Below the pieces are notes generated by a model. The model saw nothing but the letters and a program-made list of their open reading frames with translations. It did not search any database and was not told the origin of the DNA. From Crocinitomix sp. (GTDB taxonomy: Bacteria; Bacteroidota; Bacteroidia; Flavobacteriales_D; Crocinitomicaceae): a stretch of 64,000 bases of DNA. A program made the translations under genes and the position numbers. Location: positions 1 through 64,000 of the forward strand of contig WTCE01000082.1 in the NCBI GenBank assembly GCA_013138735.1, written 5' to 3'. This document shows positions 34,010-43,462 of the stretch, one piece after another (the stretch's first letter is position 1; each line of letters starts with the position of its first letter).

Positions 34010-36727
34010 ATGAAAACAAGCGGGATTCCATATCTACTATTCGGATGCTTAATGCTAGTGCTAGCAGGATGCAGTCAATCTAAATATGTAGCGGATGGAA
34101 GCTATCTTTTAAAAAAGAATCAAGTCCAATTTGAAGAAGAGAAAAACGGTGAAACCAAGTTAACCGGAGATCATCCGAACCTTAATGCTGGTGAAATGGA
34201 AGAATTCATTCGTCCAGCGCCGAATCTTAGACTTAAATTATTCTCTTACAATCGCATTGACACCAATAAATATAACGCACAGGTTGAACGCAAGAGAGAA
34301 AAGTATCGCAAAAAAAATGAAAAGCGAAAAACCAAAGAGAACAAAATTAACAATGAGCGGATAGATAAGGCTGAAGCCAATGGAGATTCACTTTATCGAC
34401 ACAAAGTAATTAACATGAAAACTGAACGGCTGGGTTGGCGTGAATGGGTGCGAAATAACATGGGGCAGCCGCCCGTTTTGCTAGATACGGCAAAAGTTAG
34501 AAAAGCAGATAAACAAATTGAAATTTACCTACGTAAAAGAGGCTTTCATTTTGCAATTGTAAATGACTCTATGATTTATAATGAAAAACGAAAGAAGGCG
34601 GAGGTTCATTTTACGATTAAATCGGGTGAACCATATACAATCCGCGATCTTAAATTTGATAAATCGGTAGATGCAACCATGTTAATTCAATACACCGAAA
34701 TGATTTCTGCGAAAGGGAGTTTGATTGAGTTGGGGAACCTATTGGATCAAGATGTATTGGATCTTGAACGAAATCGATTTTCTCAATATTTGAGAGATGA
34801 AGCGGCGAAGTTCGGTTTCAATAAAAACTATATTGGTTTTTTGGTTGATACAACAGTTGGCGGTTTAATGGCAGATGTGACCATGTTTGTTAAACCTAGA
34901 ATTATTAAAGATCCCTATGACACTTCAGATGTTAAACGAAGTATAGAGGTTGGGCATTTTGGTTTTAGAATTAGGGCGGTCACGTTTTATTTAAGAAATC
35001 CCGACAAAGCTTCTTTTAAAAATTATACCCTTTACCAAAGACGTTGTGCGGCATTGAAAATTAATGAAACTGATTACCTTGGAAGATTTCAATTATTAGA
35101 CACCTTGCATATTGAAGGTAAAGGAACCTTTGTCTACAATGAAAAACCATTCATTGATCCAGTTTTGTTGGATAAGCAAAACTTTTTAGAAATAGATAAA
35201 GTGCAGTTGGGTGGGAAAGACAAGAAGTTTTATAAAGAATATTACGTGGAACGCAGTTACCGAACAATGTCAAATTTGGGCGTTTTCGCCAATATTACGC
35301 CAAAAGTAATTGTTGATCCAGATGCCCCACTTAGTAATTGGGTACTTGTTTTTTACGATTTAATGCCCATTAAAAAGCAATCATTTTTATTTGAACCACG
35401 TGTTTTAAATACCAATGGTAATTTAGGAGTTTTGGGCGGCGTTAGTTATAGCAATAAAAATTTATTTGGCGGTGCTCAAAAATTAGAAATTAGTTTTGTT
35501 GGTGGATTTGAAGGACGGCCAGAAATTGTTGCGGATTCGACAGGTGGACAAGCTTCGCCGTTTAATACCGTAGAATGGGGACCGAAAATGGCCTTGTCAT
35601 TCCCAAAACTAGTGCCGTTTCCCAAAAAATTCACTTCTGACTTTTCTAAACGATCTTATCCGAAAACAACGATTAATCTCAATGTCAATTATCAACAACG
35701 TCAAGAGTTTAAACGAACATTGACGGAGTTAGGATATAGCTGGAGTTTTCAGCAGGATAAAGTACAAAAATGGGATATTGAATTAATAAAAATCAGTTAT
35801 GTAAAACTGGCAAAAGAGGATATCTTCATTCAAAGTTTGATCAATCAAAATGATCCTGCAAGAACAAATTCTTATGCAGATCACTTAACCACAATTTTTA
35901 GTCCGGTATACACGTATAATAATACAATGTCTAACCGTAGAAAAAATAATAATTTACACAATATTATTGCCAGTTTAGACATTTCTGGAAAAATGCTTAC
36001 GCCGCTCATTTTTGGTGGTTTACAAGCTGTTGGGTTTGGCAAGGCAACGGTGGATTCAGCTGGATTAAAGAATATTTATGGGGTTCCCTATACTGAATTT
36101 ATTAAAGTTGATATTCAATATGTGGCCAGCTGGTATATTAATAAAAACCATAAAGTTGTATTTAGAACAATGGCAGGAATGGGATTTGCAAACGGTAATT
36201 CAACTTCATTGCCTTATGAACAAGCATTTTTTGCTGGAGGTTCCAATGATATTCGCGCATTTAATTCACAAGAAATGGCACCTGGTTCTGTTAAAACTTA
36301 TAACGACGCCAATGCAACTGTTACTCAAATTGGCGATACGAGATTTGAAGGAAATGTAGAATGGCGTTTTGCAATGACATCATTGCTTGAAGGTGCTCTT
36401 TTTGTAGATGCTGGAAATATTTGGAATTTAACCAGCGCTACTTATCCGTCAGATCATCCATCTGTACTGAAAAACTCTTCCTATAAAGAAATTGCGGTTG
36501 GTTTGGGTTACGGAATTCGTGCAGATTTTGATTTCTTAATTGTGCGGATAGATGCCTCTTTTGCATTGCATAATCCGCACTTACCCGTTGGTGAAAGATG
36601 GTTTTTAAGTCCTAAGACTACGTATTATTCTGATTATCCCCTTATTTACGATTCAAATGACGTAATATTGAAAAGCGCAAAACCACATAGATTAAACTTT
36701 AATTTTGGAATCGGTTATCCGTTCTAA
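34010..36727 (+). CDS. TamL-like outer-membrane assembly protein, copy 2
   Basis: 905 aa, paralogue of the preceding gene over its full length. Lipobox LAGC (LMLVLAGCSQSKYVADGSYL). Same order of parts: lysine- and glutamate-rich segment around residues 90-130, POTRA-like domains, barrel with FFAGGSNDIRAFNSQEMAPGS, and a C-terminal GIGYPF. The sequences have diverged clearly (more than the flanking fossil of trmH), so the duplication is old and both copies look intact. Both may serve different clients of outer-membrane assembly. It ends 60 bp before the BNR-repeat gene. Confidence 0.82.
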   Translation: MKTSGIPYLLFGCLMLVLAGCSQSKYVADGSYLLKKNQVQFEEEKNGETKLTGDHPNLNAGEMEEFIRPAPNLRLKLFSYNRIDTNKYNAQVERKREKYRKKNEKRKTKENKINNERIDKAEANGDSLYRHKVINMKTERLGWREWVRNNMGQPPVLLDTAKVRKADKQIEIYLRKRGFHFAIVNDSMIYNEKRKKAEVHFTIKSGEPYTIRDLKFDKSVDATMLIQYTEMISAKGSLIELGNLLDQDVLDLERNRFSQYLRDEAAKFGFNKNYIGFLVDTTVGGLMADVTMFVKPRIIKDPYDTSDVKRSIEVGHFGFRIRAVTFYLRNPDKASFKNYTLYQRRCAALKINETDYLGRFQLLDTLHIEGKGTFVYNEKPFIDPVLLDKQNFLEIDKVQLGGKDKKFYKEYYVERSYRTMSNLGVFANITPKVIVDPDAPLSNWVLVFYDLMPIKKQSFLFEPRVLNTNGNLGVLGGVSYSNKNLFGGAQKLEISFVGGFEGRPEIVADSTGGQASPFNTVEWGPKMALSFPKLVPFPKKFTSDFSKRSYPKTTINLNVNYQQRQEFKRTLTELGYSWSFQQDKVQKWDIELIKISYVKLAKEDIFIQSLINQNDPARTNSYADHLTTIFSPVYTYNNTMSNRRKNNNLHNIIASLDISGKMLTPLIFGGLQAVGFGKATVDSAGLKNIYGVPYTEFIKVDIQYVASWYINKNHKVVFRTMAGMGFANGNSTSLPYEQAFFAGGSNDIRAFNSQEMAPGSVKTYNDANATVTQIGDTRFEGNVEWRFAMTSLLEGALFVDAGNIWNLTSATYPSDHPSVLKNSSYKEIAVGLGYGIRADFDFLIVRIDASFALHNPHLPVGERWFLSPKTTYYSDYPLIYDSNDVILKSAKPHRLNFNFGIGYPF

Positions 36728-36787
36728 TCAGCAAATAATTCGAACAATGATAATCTCCGCAAGCTAGACCAAAAGCGTTTATAAAAG

Positions 36788-38074
36788 ATGAAACTAAGCA
36801 TACAACTCCTCCTACTTATCACATTGGTTATGTCTGACGCATTTGGACAGTTTGAAAACGTCCTGTTGCCACGACCTAAAAAAGCAACGTATCCGTATTC
36901 ACAGGTTGAACCATCCATTTTTATTAATCCAAAAAACACGAATGAAATAATTGCGGGCTCTGTTATGAACGATTATTATTATTCGAAAGATGGGGGAGCA
37001 ACTTGGAAGTCAAAATCAATAAAATCGAAATGGGGGGTGAATGGCGATCCCTGCATGTTGATAGATACTTTAGGACGTTATTATTATTTTCATCTTTCTA
37101 ATATTGGCGGCAAACCTTTAGTAGGAGGAATGGTTTGCCAACGCTCTAAAAAATTAAAGGGCAAGTTTAGAAAAGAGGGGCATACCATAAATAACGGTAA
37201 GTTTCACGACAAGCAATGGGTTTCTTTGGATCCTCGAACCAACCATATTTATATGACTTGGACACAGTTTGACGGGTATGATTCAGACAAACCTGAAGAT
37301 TTTAGTCACATTGTTTTTTCTAAAACAGAAGATGGTGGTCTAACGTGGAGCAGTCCCGTTCAAATTTCTAATACTCCTGGAGATTGTAAGGATAATGATC
37401 TAACTGCAGAGGGTGCAGTTCCCGCTGTAGGACCAAACGGCGAAATTTACGTGGCTTGGTCGCGCAATGATTCTCTTTGGTTTAACCGCTCAATGGATGA
37501 TGGGAAAACGTGGTTTGAGCAAGAAATTTATTTGGCAGCACAGCCCAATGGTTGGGTGATTGACATCCCAGGAATTTATAGATGTAATGGTTTGCCAGTA
37601 ACTGTTTGTGATTTAAGTCCAGGGAACACGAATGGAACTATTTATGTGAACTGGGCCGACCAACGAAACGGAGATGATAATACTGATATTTGGATTTCAA
37701 AATCAACCGACCAAGGAAATAATTGGTCGGAACCGAAAAGAATAAACAACGATAATTCGAAAAAGCATCAATTTTTAACCTGGTTAACAATTGATCAAAG
37801 CAACGGTTATTTATACAGTGTGTTTTATGATCGTCGAAATCATGACGACCGCAAAACTGATGTATACCTAGCGGTTTCGAAAGATGGCGGCGAAAATTTT
37901 GAGAATTATAAAATCAGTGAAAGCCCATTTTTACCGAATCCAAAAATATTTTTTGGAGATTATACAAACATTTCTGTGCATAATGGCGTAATAAGACCTA
38001 TTTGGACACGTTTACATAAAGGAAAAATTTCATTGCACACAGCACTGATTAACCAAAAAGAACTAAAGCAATAA
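36788..38074 (+). CDS. Secreted BNR/sialidase-repeat protein
   Basis: 428 aa. Signal peptide MKLSIQLLLLITLVMSDAFG. At least five Asp-box (BNR) repeats of form S-x-D-x-G-x-[TN]-W: SKDGGATWK, KTEDGGLTWS, SMDDGKTWFE, STDQGNNWSE and SKDGGENF. They build a six-blade beta-propeller. Family members include exo-sialidases, but the Arg triad and nucleophile Tyr were not identified, so a glycan-binding or non-enzymatic role is possible. No T9SS sorting domain, so it should be periplasmic or outer-membrane associated. It precedes the glycosyltransferase fusion by 7 bp, which suggests co-transcription. Confidence 0.75.
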   Translation: MKLSIQLLLLITLVMSDAFGQFENVLLPRPKKATYPYSQVEPSIFINPKNTNEIIAGSVMNDYYYSKDGGATWKSKSIKSKWGVNGDPCMLIDTLGRYYYFHLSNIGGKPLVGGMVCQRSKKLKGKFRKEGHTINNGKFHDKQWVSLDPRTNHIYMTWTQFDGYDSDKPEDFSHIVFSKTEDGGLTWSSPVQISNTPGDCKDNDLTAEGAVPAVGPNGEIYVAWSRNDSLWFNRSMDDGKTWFEQEIYLAAQPNGWVIDIPGIYRCNGLPVTVCDLSPGNTNGTIYVNWADQRNGDDNTDIWISKSTDQGNNWSEPKRINNDNSKKHQFLTWLTIDQSNGYLYSVFYDRRNHDDRKTDVYLAVSKDGGENFENYKISESPFLPNPKIFFGDYTNISVHNGVIRPIWTRLHKGKISLHTALINQKELKQ

Positions 38075-38081
38075 TTGCTAA

Positions 38082-40031
38082 ATGAAATTATCTGTCATAA
38101 TCGTTAACTATAATGTTGAGTTCTTCTTAGAACAATGCCTTAACTCGGCTTACGAGGCTTTAAAGCACGTAGATGGAGAAGTTTTTGTGGTGGACAACAA
38201 TTCCATTGACGGTTCTTTAGAGATGGTGGCAGAGAAATTCCCTCAGGTTCATTTAATCGCGAATAAAGACAATGTAGGTTTTTCAAAAGCCAATAATCAA
38301 GCCTTGCTAATTGCAAAAGGAGAATATCATTTATTGTTGAATCCGGACACAATTGTTGAAGAAGACACTTTTTTAAAAGTTGTTGAATTCATGGATGAGC
38401 ATCCAGATGCGGGTGGACTTGGTGTTAAAATGATTGATGGTAAAGGGAATTTTTTACCAGAATCTAAACGCGGGTTGCCAACACCAAAGGATGCCTTTTA
38501 CAAGATCTTTGGACTCTCGCGAATTTTCCCAAAATCAAAACGTTTCGGACGCTATCATTTGTCTTATTTGGACAAAGAAGAAACGCACGAAATTGAAATA
38601 TTGTCAGGTGCTTTTATGCTCATGCGTAAAGAAGCCTTGGATAAAGTAGGTTTGTTAGATGAAGCTTTTTTCATGTATGGTGAAGATATTGACTTGAGTT
38701 ATAGAATTGTTTTAGGCGGTTATAAAAATTATTATTACCCCAAAACGCGCATCATTCATTACAAAGGTGAAAGCACAAAAAAGAGTAGCGTAAACTATGT
38801 TTTTGTGTTTTACAATGCCATGATCATTTTTGCGAAGAAGCATTTTTCAAGCAAAAACGCTCGAATTTATTCCTTTTTAATCAATTTGGCCATTTATTTT
38901 AGAGCAGGCGTTGCCTTGTTAAATAGAGCGGTAAAGCGATTAACGATTCCTTTTATAGATTATGGACTTATTCTTTTGGGACTATTCCTTATAGGTTCTC
39001 AATATCAAACCTTCGAGGACATTATTATTCCAGCAAGTTTATTGAATTACGGCTTACCTATTTATGGTTTAGTTTGGTTTTTGGTTCAAATTTTTTCGGG
39101 TGGCTATGACAAACCGGTCAAACTATGGAAGAATTTAGTTGGTGGAATAATAGGCACGGGGCTCATTTTAATGATTTACGCTTTATTGTCAAAAGAATAT
39201 CAATTTTCACGCTTAATAATTTTGCTCGGTGGTGCTTGGGTCATTGCTTATTATTTGCTTTCACGCTTATTATTGCATTTTGCGGCAGGCGAAGCCTGTC
39301 GGATTGGCGGATCTAAGAATAAACGCTTTGTTATTGTGGGAGACAAGCAGGAAGCAGAGCGCGTAAGCCAATTGTTGCAGCAGACCAATAGCAAAGTGTT
39401 ATCAGTTGTTTTTTTATCGCATACGGACACTAAGGACGAAGAAGGTTTTGTGGGTACAATCAATCAATTGGATCAGGTCATAGACATTCAGAAAATTGAT
39501 GAGGTCATTTTTTGTGCAAAGAATATTTCTGCTGCTACAATTATTTCAAAAATGCTGCAGTTAGAAGGGGCTAATTTAGATTTTAAAATTGCTCAGCCAG
39601 AAACTTCATTTTTAATAGGTAGTAATTCCATTGATTCGCAAGGCGACTTGTATGTAATGGACATCAATAAGATTAATAAGCCTGCAAATCGCCGTAACAA
39701 AAGAATGGTGGATGGAATTGTTGCTTTCTTCGCAATTCTGCTCAGTCCGCTTTTAATGTGGGCCTATAAAAATAAGAAGCAATTTTTTGCAAATATGTTT
39801 AGCGTACTTTTCGGTAAGCTTTCATTTATTGGTTATGCACCAATTCAACATCAATCCAATTTGAAATTACCAAAAATAAAGCGCGGTATCTTATCTGCTG
39901 AGCTAATGGTAAATGGTAATAATTTAGATGATGATGCTATTTCTAGGTTGAATTTAATCTATGCGAAGAACCATTCTTATTTGACAGATTTAAAATTGAT
40001 CTTCAAGCATATCATGCGTTGGGATCAGTAG
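38082..40031 (+). CDS. GT2 glycosyltransferase fused to a phosphoglycosyltransferase-like tail
   Basis: 649 aa. Residues 1-~260 are a GT2 rhamnosyl-type glycosyltransferase: VIIVNYN, VFVVDNNSIDGS, VGFSKANNQAL, LLNPDT (DxD-like), EILSGAFMLMRKEAL and FFMYGEDIDLSYR. Residues ~285-405 hold four or more membrane helices. Residues ~415-520 look like the CoA-binding-3 domain of polyprenyl glycosylphosphotransferases (RFVIVGDKQEAERVSQLL). The end has KRMVDGIVAFFAILLSP followed soon by FGKLSFIGYAPI, the two landmarks of the bacterial sugar transferase domain. The ~90 residues between them that normally carry the catalytic Asp-Glu are missing. So the second unit cannot be active. Probably a surface-polysaccharide enzyme. 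Confidence 0.78.
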   Translation: MKLSVIIVNYNVEFFLEQCLNSAYEALKHVDGEVFVVDNNSIDGSLEMVAEKFPQVHLIANKDNVGFSKANNQALLIAKGEYHLLLNPDTIVEEDTFLKVVEFMDEHPDAGGLGVKMIDGKGNFLPESKRGLPTPKDAFYKIFGLSRIFPKSKRFGRYHLSYLDKEETHEIEILSGAFMLMRKEALDKVGLLDEAFFMYGEDIDLSYRIVLGGYKNYYYPKTRIIHYKGESTKKSSVNYVFVFYNAMIIFAKKHFSSKNARIYSFLINLAIYFRAGVALLNRAVKRLTIPFIDYGLILLGLFLIGSQYQTFEDIIIPASLLNYGLPIYGLVWFLVQIFSGGYDKPVKLWKNLVGGIIGTGLILMIYALLSKEYQFSRLIILLGGAWVIAYYLLSRLLLHFAAGEACRIGGSKNKRFVIVGDKQEAERVSQLLQQTNSKVLSVVFLSHTDTKDEEGFVGTINQLDQVIDIQKIDEVIFCAKNISAATIISKMLQLEGANLDFKIAQPETSFLIGSNSIDSQGDLYVMDINKINKPANRRNKRMVDGIVAFFAILLSPLLMWAYKNKKQFFANMFSVLFGKLSFIGYAPIQHQSNLKLPKIKRGILSAELMVNGNNLDDDAISRLNLIYAKNHSYLTDLKLIFKHIMRWDQ

Positions 40032-40110
40032 TTCGCTTCGCTCACAGTATTTAGACCGCTGCGCTGTTAGTCCTTAGACCGTTTGCTTTGTTCTCTGTTA
40101 GTAGATTCTG
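40032..40110. repeat. Degenerate short intergenic repeats
   Basis: A cluster of imperfect units of type CGCT-x-CGCT...TTAGACCG...GTTAG: TTCGCTTCGCTCACAG, TTAGACCGCTGCGCTGTTAG and TTAGACCGTTTGCTTTG. GTTCGCTTCGCTC occurs again in reverse complement at about 50349-50361. No coding potential. Confidence 0.5.
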
Positions 40111-40204
40111 TGACACGTGCTATTCGTTTTATTATCACAACTATTTATAGTACTAATGACTTGAGACTAACAACTAGTAGCTATTTCCCAATTTAAAAGC
40201 ACAA

Positions 40205-40252
40205 AAAAACCTGAAGTACATTGCGGTTCTCGAAATGCACTCCAGGTTTTTA
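40205..40252. terminator. Bidirectional terminator hairpin
   Basis: Inverted repeat 40205-40222 / 40234-40251 (AAAAACCTGAAGTACATT against AATGCACTCCAGGTTTTT, two mismatches) with A- and T-runs on both sides. It sits between two convergent genes and can end both transcripts. Confidence 0.8.
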
Positions 40253-40278
40253 AAGTATTGTCTAGTTAAAAAACTCTT

Positions 40279-40695
40279 CTACAAGAACTCTTCTAACATT
40301 GTTTCAGTGTCTTCACCTCTTTGGATTAATGCCAAAATAGTTTCAACATCAACATCATCTAAATCTTTAAACCCAATTCCGACAGCTACGCGCTCTAATG
40401 TTTCCATTTCACTATCATCCACTTGACCGTCTATTTGCATCATTTGAATTAATTCAATGATCTGCTCGTAGCGATCTTCTCGGCTGTAAGGAGGAGTAAT
40501 TGCTATTGATTTGTGATCTTTTATGATCTCAGCAACTTGCTCTTCACTTAAGCTAATTTTTTGACCCATTTTGTGTAATAAAGCTATTTCTTTTTCAGAA
40601 ATAACACCATCAGCTTTTGCAATCAACACCATATTTCTAAAATGGCTTCTGTCTTGCATTCTTTCTCCTGTTTCAAATAATCGTTCGATTGACAT
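40279..40695 (-). CDS. TerB-like tellurite-resistance family protein
   Basis: 138 aa from the ATG at 40695; the open frame continues 33 codons upstream, but that part is unlike the family. All-helical, acidic sequence with two DG(x)VS/D-type EF-like loops: IAKADGVISEKEIALLHKM and MMQIDGQVDDSEMETLER. This matches the TerB/TerB-C helical fold (calcium- or metal-linked) found in many Bacteroidota as a standalone cytosolic protein. Specific role not established. A -7 box (TACTTTTG) lies 18 bp upstream of the start. Confidence 0.8.
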   Translation of the reverse strand: MSIERLFETGERMQDRSHFRNMVLIAKADGVISEKEIALLHKMGQKISLSEEQVAEIIKDHKSIAITPPYSREDRYEQIIELIQMMQIDGQVDDSEMETLERVAVGIGFKDLDDVDVETILALIQRGEDTETMLEEFL

Positions 40696-40712
40696 TTCTA
40701 TTCTTTTTTTGG

Positions 40713-40720
40713 CAAAAGTA
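40713..40720 (-). promoter_or_regulatory. Candidate -7 box of the TerB-like gene
   Basis: CAAAAGTA on the plus strand is TACTTTTG on the minus strand, an exact TAnnTTTG match. Transcription would start near 40706, about 11 nt before the ATG at 40695. No TTG at the ideal distance was seen. Confidence 0.4.
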
Positions 40721-40797
40721 AGATTAAAATTCCATTCATAAAAAAACGCAAGCGAATAATTATGCACATTACGTCTTTTATTGCGATATATCAATCG

Positions 40798-42177
40798 TTA
40801 ATGCTGCACAACAATGCGTTGTGTTTCAAAATGAGCTTCTTTATATACTTGAACTAAGTAAACGCCATTTGGCCAATCGCTGGTATTAATAGCAACTGAT
40901 TTGTTTAAACCAGTTTGTGAATAAACTGTTTGTCCTAATAAATTAGTTATCACCAAATCTGCGACTGCATCAATTCCAATATGAATATAATTATTTGCAG
41001 GGTTAGGGTAGGACTGAATGTTAAATTTCGTGTTTTTATTCACGCTTACATCATCATATACAAATCGCAAGTTATCATAGAACATCACACCATCCGCTAT
41101 TGCACCACTAAACAGTACAGTTAAGACCGAGTCAGGTGTGAAATCAAGATCAATGGCTATGCTAAACTCTTCCCAATCATCTCCTGGCGATAAGGTTTCC
41201 TCATATTCAATAAAGTCACCAGCATCATTCCAAAAGCGCATAAAAATATTGGCTTCATCAGTTGCGTCAGACAAGAATTTAAAATCACCTTTAAAAAGAA
41301 TAGGGGCACTTGTAAATTCACTACCACCAATAAAATTCTCTTCTTCAAAATCAAACTCACCGTTTGAGATAAAAGGAATGATTTCTTCGTCAATATTTTC
41401 ATCAAAAACTTCAATTTTCATTGAATATGCACCATCAGTAGCGTCCGTAGAACGAGTAATATTGTTAAATCCTAAAATAGAATAGAGAACAGGATCTAGC
41501 GTATACCAATCTTCTGCTACTTCTAATTCAACTGGCGACCAGTCTTCAAAACTAAAATTGGGTAAAGCAGCTGGACTAGGCCCGTCATTTCCAAAAAAGA
41601 CATTATCTACCTCTAACCACGATCCTTCAATACCTTCACTATCGTCAAATCCACTGCTAAAAAAAGCGATTGTTACGGCATCTGGTGTAATTACAGCGCC
41701 TTCAATTTCCCAACTAAATAAGTCCCATTCATCCTGCTCTCCAAAAATTGGAAATTGGGCAAAAGCAAAGGGTGCTCCATCTAATTCAAGAATTACAAGT
41801 ACAAAACCAGTATCACCTACGGCAATATTATATCTTAAATGTGCATTCAAGTTATCAACGTCAGAATCATAAGTATAACCAATAGGGAAAGCCTCACCCA
41901 ATTCACTTGCGAGTATAATTCCTGCTGAAGCAACTTCGTCACCCTCTGGTGTAAGTACAGTTTCTAAATGAACCGCATTTCCTGTAACACCATCAGTGCT
42001 TGTTACATTTGATTCGAAAGGAAAATAAGAGGACGTCGTTGTAAACCAGTTGTCGAGTGAATCCTTAATAACCACATCATCCCAATTTTCAAAACTTCCA
42101 TTATCCAATTGATCTTGCGCAAAGCTTATGCTTGCGGTCAAAGTCAAAATACCTAAATAAGTAAAAATTCTTTTCAT
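40798..42177 (-). CDS. T9SS-secreted protein with two choice-of-anchor-like domains
   Basis: 459 aa. Signal peptide MKRIFTYLGILTLTASISFA. Two similar domains begin with LDNGSFENWDDV (after residue 22) and LPNFSFEDWSPVE (about residue 205); each is a ~170-residue jellyroll, as in carbohydrate-binding or choice-of-anchor domains. The type A sorting domain ends the protein: FNIQSYPNPANNYIHIGI, VITNLLGQTVYSQ, NGVYLVQVYKE, RIVVQH. The two domains probably arose by internal duplication. Exported to the cell surface; ligand unknown. Confidence 0.82.
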   Translation of the reverse strand: MKRIFTYLGILTLTASISFAQDQLDNGSFENWDDVVIKDSLDNWFTTTSSYFPFESNVTSTDGVTGNAVHLETVLTPEGDEVASAGIILASELGEAFPIGYTYDSDVDNLNAHLRYNIAVGDTGFVLVILELDGAPFAFAQFPIFGEQDEWDLFSWEIEGAVITPDAVTIAFFSSGFDDSEGIEGSWLEVDNVFFGNDGPSPAALPNFSFEDWSPVELEVAEDWYTLDPVLYSILGFNNITRSTDATDGAYSMKIEVFDENIDEEIIPFISNGEFDFEEENFIGGSEFTSAPILFKGDFKFLSDATDEANIFMRFWNDAGDFIEYEETLSPGDDWEEFSIAIDLDFTPDSVLTVLFSGAIADGVMFYDNLRFVYDDVSVNKNTKFNIQSYPNPANNYIHIGIDAVADLVITNLLGQTVYSQTGLNKSVAINTSDWPNGVYLVQVYKEAHFETQRIVVQH

Positions 42178-42464
42178 GTTTTAATTTTAAAGTTTGCTGT
42201 ATAGTCGGGAGTGTAAATCAATACCCCTATTGGGGAATTGGCAAGAGGGGAAAGGTTTTAGGCAAAAGGACAAAAGAGCTTATGCAAGGGGGAGAGCGAA
42301 GTACGAAGTACTCACGTAACACTTAAAATATCACACTTTGCCATTTAAATTTGATTGAATTCGAATACTTTTAACTCCAGTGTTTAGCAATTCATTAATT
42401 TTGTGAGAATAGCTAAAAACGACCTTTCTATTATGATATTCAGTATGATACTAAAACTAAAGAC

Positions 42465-43268
42465 ATGAGAGACTCAGACTATAAGCCATATATTTTACTC
42501 TCGATTAACGCTATAAATGAGGGAGATTATGTGTTAGGTATTTTACCCAATAATCAAGATGAGAATTATTATTATGAAATCCATATTTCTACAACTTCAC
42601 TAGAAATAAACAATTTAAAAAATTCAATAGGAGATTACATATTTGTAGAAATTATTTCATCAAGTATTTTAGACATATGGAACGGAGATTCTATCAATGA
42701 ATGCTTCAGTGACGGCGTATTTGAATATACCTCTTATGACCTTATAAAAACAGAAAAGACAAATCGAATTGAATGGAAACCGAAATTTGAAAAATTGACG
42801 GCTGTTTTTAAAGAAGATTTTAAAAAGAAGTCAAAACCTTACAGATTAAATAGAATGGAGTTTATCCATACGTATAAAAGGATCTACAGAAAAGAAAGGC
42901 CAGATCTTATTGGAGAAAATCGAGGTAAACAAAAGGCAACTGTTTTTTTTGAATTTATCTATCTTATGTTTCAACACATCTATCCTGAGTATCATTTTCA
43001 CAAGTTCATTGATCCAGCGTTTAGCTATCTTCCTGAATCACCAAAAGACTGGAAGGAAGCATATATTAAGCTAGAACAAAAGTGCACTATCTTGGCTAAT
43101 TTAGATGTAGATAACTATGAATTGATTAAAAATCACATGCTCGTTATGAGCAAGGAGGCTTTTGAGTCTCACGTACCTAATTATTTGTTAGATGATCCAA
43201 GACCTGATATAAAAGAAAAGCGTGATTCGTTTAATGCTCTAATTGAAAAAATAAAAAATAGTGCTTAG
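42465..43268 (+). CDS. Unrecognised protein
   Basis: 267 aa, no signal peptide or membrane segment. The N-terminal ~90 residues look beta-rich, the C-terminal ~170 helical and basic (KAYIKLEQK and similar). No motif recognised. It stands alone between two minus-strand genes with 280 bp of AT-rich DNA upstream that contains no other gene. The lone plus-strand position and A/T-rich codons resemble the accessory patch at the left end, so acquisition is possible. Confidence 0.6.
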   Translation: MRDSDYKPYILLSINAINEGDYVLGILPNNQDENYYYEIHISTTSLEINNLKNSIGDYIFVEIISSSILDIWNGDSINECFSDGVFEYTSYDLIKTEKTNRIEWKPKFEKLTAVFKEDFKKKSKPYRLNRMEFIHTYKRIYRKERPDLIGENRGKQKATVFFEFIYLMFQHIYPEYHFHKFIDPAFSYLPESPKDWKEAYIKLEQKCTILANLDVDNYELIKNHMLVMSKEAFESHVPNYLLDDPRPDIKEKRDSFNALIEKIKNSA

Positions 43269-43377
43269 CTCTCGAAAAATGAAATCATACAACATCTTAA
43301 TTCTAGTGCGTCAAACAAAATCTGCTCCGTTTAAAAAAGTCAAGGGTATTTAGACGCCATTAAGTAATAATTATAAC

Positions 43378-43429
43378 GGGTTCCAGCAAGACGCTACATA
43401 CTTCTGCGTTTTGCTGGAACCCAATTTTT
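43378..43429. terminator. Strong terminator hairpin
   Basis: 17-bp stem: GGGTTCCAGCAAGACGC at 43378-43394 pairs with GCGTTTTGCTGGAACCC at 43406-43422 (one mismatch), 11-base loop, then a run of T. It lies between convergent genes and probably ends both. Confidence 0.88.
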
Positions 43430-43462
43430 CGTTTTGCGTATATTTTACTTAACACTATCAGA

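Noticed and set aside
40696-40794. N-terminal extension of the TerB-like protein
   Set aside because: Composition is unlike the rest, and it would include the -7 promoter box.
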